A program made the position numbers and the translations under genes. Positions 58,258-64,000 of a stretch of DNA of 64,000 nucleotides are shown here, piece after piece. Below the pieces are notes generated by a model. The model searched no databases, was not told the DNA's origin, and saw only the letters and a program-made list of their open reading frames with translations. The stretch's first letter is position 1, and every line of letters starts with the position of its first letter. The DNA comes from Adiantum capillus-veneris (taxonomy: Eukaryota; Streptophyta; Polypodiopsida; Polypodiales; Pteridaceae). The stretch lies in contig CM043942.1 in assembly GCA_014529385.2 (NCBI GenBank), forward strand, positions 25,486,469 through 25,550,468, read 5' to 3'.

Positions 58258-58517
58258 CTTGTCCTCTTCGTTGCTTGAGATTCTTTGACCACATCAATGA
58301 ATGTACATTGTAATCCTCCAAGCCGTTAATCCTTTGTGTATCATGCTCCCAAGTTTCAACAAGAAGTACAACATCGTCTTTGCTTGTTAGTTCATCAATG
58401 CCAACCCCCGCATTCCATGGGTATACATTACAATTCCAAAAGCATATTTTCAATTGTCACTCGGTCTCATAGATCACGCATCCCTATTTGCTCGAGGGAC
58501 TTGCCTCCTCCTTGGGC

Positions 58518-58520
<3 letters not shown>
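58258..58520 (-). pseudogene. LINE copy A: ORF1 end and ORF2 start
   Basis: The ORF1 end reads (PK)EEASPSSK followed by TAG. ORF2 then starts as in copy B with LKICFWNCN... (here MKICFWNCNVYPWNAGVGID), DVVLLVETWEHDTQRINGLE and WSKNLKQRR, where the inversion begins. Confidence 0.82.
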
Positions 58521-58574
<54 letters not shown>

Positions 58575-58632
58575 AAAGTGAGTAGAGATAGAGACAAAGA
58601 GAGAAGAGAGAGAGAGACACAGAGAGATAGAG

Positions 58633-58663
<31 letters not shown>

Positions 58664-58695
58664 TGAAAAAGTGAGTAGAGATAGAGACAAAGAGA
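58521..58695 (+). repeat. GA-rich tract between the two LINE copies
   Basis: (GA)n with GAGATAGAGACA interruptions, containing an internal repeat ('gtgaaaaagtgagtagagatagagacaaagaga' twice, at about 58570 and 58662). It joins the truncated 5' end of copy A to the (GATA)n tail of copy B. Confidence 0.9.
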
Positions 58696-58745
58696 GATAG
58701 ATAGATAGATAGATTTTATTATCGTCCTCGGAGGTCAAATATGAC

Positions 58746-61700
58746 CTATGGGACCAAAGTTACATGTGATGTAGTATGTGTATGGCTGATGAGTGACTCT
58801 CGATGCTCCAAAATTGTAGGGATGAGAGTCGCAATGGAGAGCCCACACTTTGGCTGGGAGAGGAAAGTGTGTAGGTCTAAGTTATGGCTGAAAATGTGAG
58901 AGAAGCAAGTTCGGATGTGATCAAAAGCTGAGCACTCTAGTAGTGTGTGGTACTCAGACTCTCGAACTTGCAGTGAGCATAATGTGCACAATTGATTTGA
59001 CTCTTCTCCATTGCCCCAACGCCCTATCTCGCATCAAAGGAAATGGGAGCTAAGCCGAATTGCTGCGATAGTGCATATCGCGGACAAGGGAATAGGCTCA
59101 AGCATGTAAGTGTGAGTACGGTTTCCTCTCTCAGCGAAGAACATGGTTTTGTAGTTGGGGGCAATATAGGTGGTGTAATGTATGAAGCGTGACCCACCGG
59201 ATTTCTCCCAAGCCGTAATACATTGGCGTTGTAGAAAAGCTTCATTCACTTGAGAGTCAATTGAAGCATCATGTAGCAAGTGTAATGCATCCCATCTCCC
59301 AAACCACTTCTTTATGTCTTGCATCCATCCCGTGCTAAAGATCTTGCTTTTATGCGTCTTTTGAACTTTTTTGCTTGCTTCCCATGCAATTGTAGGAAGT
59401 CGATGTGAGGGGTTTTGACGCATCTTTATCATGTACTCCACAACCCTTTCCATGCCCATAACCTCAATTGAAAGAGATCCCGACTCAAGAAGTAGGAGCA
59501 TATATGGTGTTTGTGTCTTAACTTGGAGAAAGTTTGTAAGAAAACGCTTTTGGACATTCTCAAACTCTTTCCAAGTAGACTTTGAGATGCTCCCGCCCCA
59601 CAATTCAACTCCATAAAGAAGAACCGGTGTCACCAATGCATCAAAAAGATACTTCTTGAGAACCCAACACTTGATGTTTCCCCCATTACACATGTTCTCG
59701 AATGCATAATATGCTCTCTTTCCCGCTTCCAAACGACGCATAGCACATTCATGCCACTTGTGATTGGATGGAACCTCAAGGCCAAGGTACTTAAAGCTCT
59801 CAACAACTTTAAGTGTCTCGTTGTTGTACACAATGCATGGCTTCTCCTTATGGTTGGTTTTCACAAGCATAACCTTTGTTTTGGATTCATTTACAATCAG
59901 CCCACTATGCAAGCAAAAGTTCTCAAGGACAACCATAAGCTTTTGTGCATCTTCTAAAGTGTGTGCTAGAAGCACTACATCATCCGCATACAACAAAAGC
60001 ATGATTATCGCATTGTAAATAGTGACCTCTTCAATGCCTTCTTCTTGCATAAAGTCAAGTACCATTTGTTCCAATTGATCGATGCATAGACCAAAGAGAG
60101 TTGGTGACAATGGACATCCTTGTTTAACCCCAATAGTGCTTACAAAAATTTCTGAAATTTCTCTTCCCATGCGCAATTGACAAATCACCTTCTCATAGAT
60201 TCGAGAAACCGCAAGCAATATAAACTCACTCGTCACTTGGAGTTCTTCCATCCTTCTCCACAAATTGTTACGTGGAATCATATCAAAGGCTTTCTTAAAG
60301 TCCACGAAACAACAATACAATCGCTTGCCTTTCAACCGACTTTTCTCCATGAGAACACGAAGAGTGACAAAATGATCAATGGTGCTATGGCATCGACGAA
60401 AACCCGCTTGTCCCTTTGTACGCTTGTCATTCTCTTCAGCCCAATCACTCAATTTCATCTCCATTATGCACCCAAACAACTTTGCCACAAAAGACCCAAT
60501 CATTATAGTCCGGTAGTTGCTTACATTCTTTACATTCCCTCCTTTATGCAAAGGCTTAACCCAATTAGTACTCCAATCATAAGGCATACCATGTTGAAGT
60601 GCAAGGTTGAACATATCACACATCCACTCATGGGTAAAATCTCCTATCCATTTGATCATCTCCGGCTTGATACCTTGAAGATCTCCCGCTTTGCGAGTGG
60701 CCAACTTTTCAAGCCCACCGCATACATCTTCAATAGTAAAAAAAGACGGCATACATGGGAGTGAACCATAAAATGGCATTTTTTCATTATTTGCTTGCTC
60801 ATATAATTGCCTACAATGTGTGTACATATCCACTAGACTCAACTTACCGAAATTCTCAACCCGCTTGCCTCTCAAGTTTCTCCAAAATCTTCCACATGCA
60901 TGTGCCTTTTCTTGGACTTGAAATTCTTGTTGCTTTACTTTCCATCTTCTTCTCTTCTTTTGAATCAATGCCTTTGTATGTATGCAAATGACTTTGATAG
61001 TTGTCTTTGTCCATAGATGCATCAAGCTTTATCAAGGACTTTCGAGCATCTTGACATTCTTTATCAAACCACCTTTTGCGTGATCTATCTTTGTTGATAC
61101 CATGGAGATGCTTTATGGCAAAGCATTCTTCCGCACAAGAACAAATAGTTTTCTTGAAAGCTTCCCATTTAGTTTCCAATGGTGCATAACATTGAAGCTT
61201 TGTCATCCATAATTTTTGCTCAACCATTTCAATGTACATTGGTGCCCGTTTGAAATCCATACATAGTGATAACTTCTCTTTACTTTGGATGAGATTATCA
61301 TGCTTAGTTGCTTCTCCACATGAAAGGTCAATACATAAGGTGCGATGGTCGGATTCCGGGGTCCATTGACCAAACATAAAACTCTTTATGCGATACATGA
61401 TGGCTTCAGAGAGTAGCATATAGTCAATCACACTATCCCCATTATGTCTCCTACATGTAAATCCATTGGTTCCACTCCACAAAGATACACCATTGGCAAT
61501 GAGCATACCCATGCTATTACACATGTGTAAAAGTAACTTTCCATAGTGATCCGGCTCTTTCTCATCCATTGAAGTACGATCATACAAGTAAACTTCCTCC
61601 AACTCCCTTGAAATGTATGGCATATCAAATTGTTGAGTATCATGTTGCAATGTTTTTGTGCGAGCATTTATATCCCCAAATACAATAACATCACCTTCAC

Positions 61701-62142
61701 CTTTGAAATAAGCAATGTCCTCTTCCAAATCATAAAATGGTTGATCTCTATCCATGCAAGCATAAAAGGGAGAATCATGATGAGGAATGTAGCAACCGGC
61801 TACAAAAATGGGTGCTCTTTTTGGTGTCATAATTTTCAGCCATACATAACGTTTGTACTTATCATCTTTCACAATTGATACAAAATATTCCAATCCTTTC
61901 TTAACCATACATGCTAACCCTCCTTGTCATCTTCGTTGCTTGAGATTCTTTGACCACATCAATGAATGTACATTGTAATCCTCCAAGCCGTTAATCCTTT
62001 GTGTGTCATGCTCCCAAGTTTCAACAAGAAGTACAACATCGGCTTTGCTTGTTAGTTCATCAATGCCAACCCCCGCATTCCATGGGTATCCATTACAATT
62101 CCAAAAGCATATTTTCAATTGTAACTCGGTCTCATAGGTCAC
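58746..62142 (-). pseudogene. ORF2 of LINE copy B: endonuclease, RT and C-terminal Cys/His motif
   Basis: ORF2 starts next to the ORF1 stop (the frame opens with GTG at 62142). Endonuclease: LKICFWNCNGYPWNAGVGID and VETWEHD; TGA at 61927-61929; then VAGCYIPHHDSPFYACMDRD, VIVFGDINARTKTL and SDHRTLCIDL. An extra A near 61000 shifts to the RT frame (59034-61025): VKPLHKGGNVKNVSNYRTI, GQAGFRRCHSTIDHFVTLR, CCFVDFKKAFDMIPRNNLW, GVKQGCPLSPTLFGL and YADD at about 59979-59990. The C-terminal CTLCS-x6-HTLLEC motif (58746-58991) is in another frame. The enzyme would nick target DNA and reverse-transcribe its own RNA in situ. Three breaks make it inactive as read. Confidence 0.92.
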
Positions 62143-62148
62143 GCATCC

Positions 62149-63100
62149 CTATTTGCTTGAGAGACTTGCCTCCTCCTTGGGCACATTTTCTTCATCAGAG
62201 ATCTCCTTGTTTTTATTATTCTTTTCCTCATATGCCTTGCGACGCATATTTTGTTGCTTAATAGTGCGATCTTCACATACAAAACATTTTGTATCCCTCA
62301 AATAGATCCAACTATTATCAAGGATAATATTTTGCTTGGTCTCATCCGGCATGGTGCATACAATTGGCCGTTCTCCCGAGCGAGGAGCTCCTTGCTTCCC
62401 CACTCTATGTGCTCCATAGACCATAACTCCGGACATGCCAAAGTGGGTTTTGAAGAAATATTCAATAACAATGGCAAGAGAAGGAGGTGTCTCTAACTTC
62501 TCTTTGGGAATTCCACGAATAACAATGTTCTTGGAACGTCGCTCCCGTTCCTTCAACTCCTCCACATCCACATTCTCAACATTCTTTGTTTGAACCATAG
62601 CTTGCATGAGTGAGGAATAAGAAACCACATTGCTACCACATACATCAGCCCAAGACTTGTTTGTGCATACATTTTTCATGTCGCATACATCCCGGCTCAT
62701 AGTGTCAAATTTCTCCTCTTTCAATACATGGTCATGCTCTACTTTGCTCATCCGCTCCTTCAAAGCATTCAAGTCCACAAGAGAGCATTTACATTCCTTG
62801 ACTTCCTCTTCCAGGTGCATCAAACGTGTTGTTTGCATCTCAAGTGTCCTCTTGAGATTCTCATTCTCAACCACAAGTACCCTTAGTGTGCCATTCTCCA
62901 TTGTAAGTGCTCGTAAGTCTTCGCCTTGTTTGTTTACGGTCTCTTGCAATGATACCAAGTACGCCATGATCATGGTTTCTGATGTCGTTGGTTGGGTGGT
63001 TGTGTTGCTATCTCCACACTTAGGAGATTTTGGATCATTTTCCACAATGGTTGTAGACCTTGTTGAAGAAGAAGAACCCTTTCAAGTACCGGAAGACATT
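62149..63100 (-). CDS. ORF1 protein of LINE copy B (coiled coil plus RRM-like)
   Basis: Open for 298 codons from 63045; that first codon is GTG. An ATG at 63098-63100 in the same frame is followed by a TGA five codons later, so the original start was probably there. Residues of about 45-130 form a heptad-rich coiled coil (LVVENENLKRTLEMQTTRLM, LNALKERMSKVEHDHVLKEE). Residues of about 165-270 resemble the RRM-like and C-terminal domains of L1-type ORF1p: RERRSKNIVIRGIP, GAHRVGKQG, RPIVCTMPDE, KCFVCEDRTIKQQNMRRKAY. Such proteins bind LINE RNA as trimers. No zinc knuckle is present. Assignment to the L1-ORF1p-like type is by pattern, not by search. Confidence 0.75.
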
Positions 63101-63340
63101 GTATGTAAAATAGGAGATGACAATCAATTTTGTTGAACCTGTTCACTTCGAAAATGCTGCTACAGAAATGCCTTCCATAACTCTGAAAATTTCTGTCTTT
63201 ACATCAATGAGTAAAGGACTTTGTGCTTTTCGATTGAGGCTATAGATCACCCAAATCGGAGTTCGGATGAAGAAGTTATGATCAAAAGAGTGGACTGCTG
63301 TCTACTAGGTCAAAAAACGACTGCGTTTTTTTTTTGTTTT

Positions 63341-63341
<1 letters not shown>
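63101..63341 (-). other. 5' region of LINE copy B
   Basis: About 240 bases between the ORF1 start and the GA tract. No repeat or ORF of note. It is probably the LINE 5' UTR; the true 5' end cannot be fixed from one copy. Confidence 0.5.
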
Positions 63342-63408
<67 letters not shown>

Positions 63409-63585
63409 ATATATAAAGAGAGGGAAATATAGAGGGAGAGATAGAGTGAAAGAGGGAGAAAGAGGAGTAGAGATTTAGAGATGTAGGAGAGAGAGAGAGA
63501 GAGAGGGAGAGAGGGAGGGAGGGAGATAGAGAAATAGAGGGAAAGGGAAAGAGGGAGAGAGTAGATAGAGAGAGGGGGGGTAGAG

Positions 63586-63635
<50 letters not shown>

Positions 63636-63810
63636 TGGGTGGGGGAAGAGAGACTAGATAGAGAGAGAAAGAGAGAGAGATAGAGAAGGAGAGGGAGAGA
63701 TAGAGGAAAATAGAGAGAGATAGAGATAGGGAGAGGGAGAGAAAGAGAGATATAGGGAAAGAGAGGGAGTGAGAAATATAAGAAAAGAAATAAAGAAGGA
63801 GAGATACATG

Positions 63811-63851
<41 letters not shown>

Positions 63852-64000
63852 GAAAAGGGGGAGGGAGGAAGAGGAGATAGAAAGAGAGGGGGGGGGGGGG
63901 GTGTGAAGAGACAAAGAGGAAGAGAGATAGAGGGGAAGAGAGAAAGAGATATAGAGAAAGAGGGAGAAAGATACAGGGAGAGATAGATAGGAATGAGGGA
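63342..64000 (+). repeat. Long GA-rich tract to the window end
   Basis: A pure (GA)n run at 63342-63403, then about 600 bases of purine-only or nearly purine-only sequence with G runs (63596-63650, 63889-63901) and interspersed GATA. The ORFs here (for example 63654-63914 minus, Ser/Leu repeats) are artefacts of the repeat. Confidence 0.95.

Larger units (their letters stand above)
55000..58520 (-). mobile_element. LINE copy A, 5'-truncated, with an internal inversion
   Basis: A non-LTR retrotransposon on the minus strand, of the same family as copy B. It has three blocks: the 3' part, 55018-56250 (minus); an inverted block, 56251-58257 (plus), carrying endonuclease and most of RT; and 58258-58520 (minus), with the end of ORF1 and the start of ORF2. 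The blocks are collinear with copy B once the middle one is turned over. About 19 bp that encode the YADD motif in copy B (59976-59994) are absent at the left junction. It is truncated inside ORF1 at a GA tract. Confidence 0.88.
58696..63341 (-). mobile_element. LINE copy B, nearly full length
   Basis: A minus-strand non-LTR retrotransposon with 5' sequence up to the GA tract at 63342, ORF1 (to 62149), ORF2 (62142 to about 58750), a short 3' UTR and a (TCTA)n tail at 58696-58713. There is no poly(A) tail. The tail type and the L1-ORF1-like first protein set it apart from the usual plant L1 elements with a zinc-knuckle ORF1. ORF1 is open except for one stop near its start; ORF2 has a TGA, one frameshift and a frameshifted C-terminus. 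Confidence 0.9.

Overview
This window is nuclear DNA from a land plant: Ty1/copia and Ty3/gypsy LTR retrotransposons, a LINE family, a spliced SEC14-type gene, a degraded pentatricopeptide-repeat (PPR) relic and many long (GA)n/(CT)n tracts. The PPR relic and a LINE with a coiled-coil/RRM-like ORF1 would fit a seed-free plant such as a fern, but that is only a weak inference. There are no bacterial-type operons, CRISPR arrays or recognisable rRNA/tRNA genes. About two thirds of the window is transposable-element sequence.

Layout. 1-2.8 kb: low-information DNA with one weak ORF. 2850-7995: copia family 1 copy A (minus, TSD TCTAA). 8.0-10.6 kb: degraded spacer ending in a retroelement-end remnant and a 30-G run. 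10646-15549: copia family 1 copy B (plus, TSD CTAGG). 15.8-17.3 kb: an old relic of the LTR type used by the gypsy element further right. 19961-34369: a chromodomain Ty3/gypsy element (minus) with 1.59-kb LTRs, carrying nested inside its gag a complete copia family 2 element (25638-31181, plus, TSD TTCTT). 34949-40166: copia family 1 copy C (minus, TSD AGGAA). The gypsy element and copy C both sit inside one PPR pseudogene, whose pieces lie at about 19870-19960, 34370-34948 and 40167-40220.

40.2-49.1 kb is the gene-bearing part: a six-exon SEC14/CRAL-TRIO gene (42114-43560) whose exon phases all agree, an 80-nt near-perfect hairpin just downstream, a relic resembling a CACTA transposase, local tandem duplications, a possible spliced gene of unknown function, and an unrecognised protein gene with a TATA box and a GA-rich leader that is cut off by copia family 3. 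49101-54902: copia family 3 (plus), decayed, 3' LTR truncated. 55.0-63.3 kb: two head-to-tail copies of one LINE family (minus). Copy A has an internal ~2-kb inversion that lost the RT catalytic motif; copy B keeps ORF1 and most of ORF2. Both are bordered by (GA)n-rich tracts, and the last 650 bases of the window are such a tract.

No element appears able to move by itself: every coding region has stops, frameshifts, deletions or insertions. The nesting gives a partial order of events: PPR gene decayed or died, gypsy inserted, copia 2 inserted into gypsy; copy C inserted separately into the same relic. Coordinates of splice sites, LTR ends and TSDs were read by eye; family assignments rest on motifs, not on database searches.
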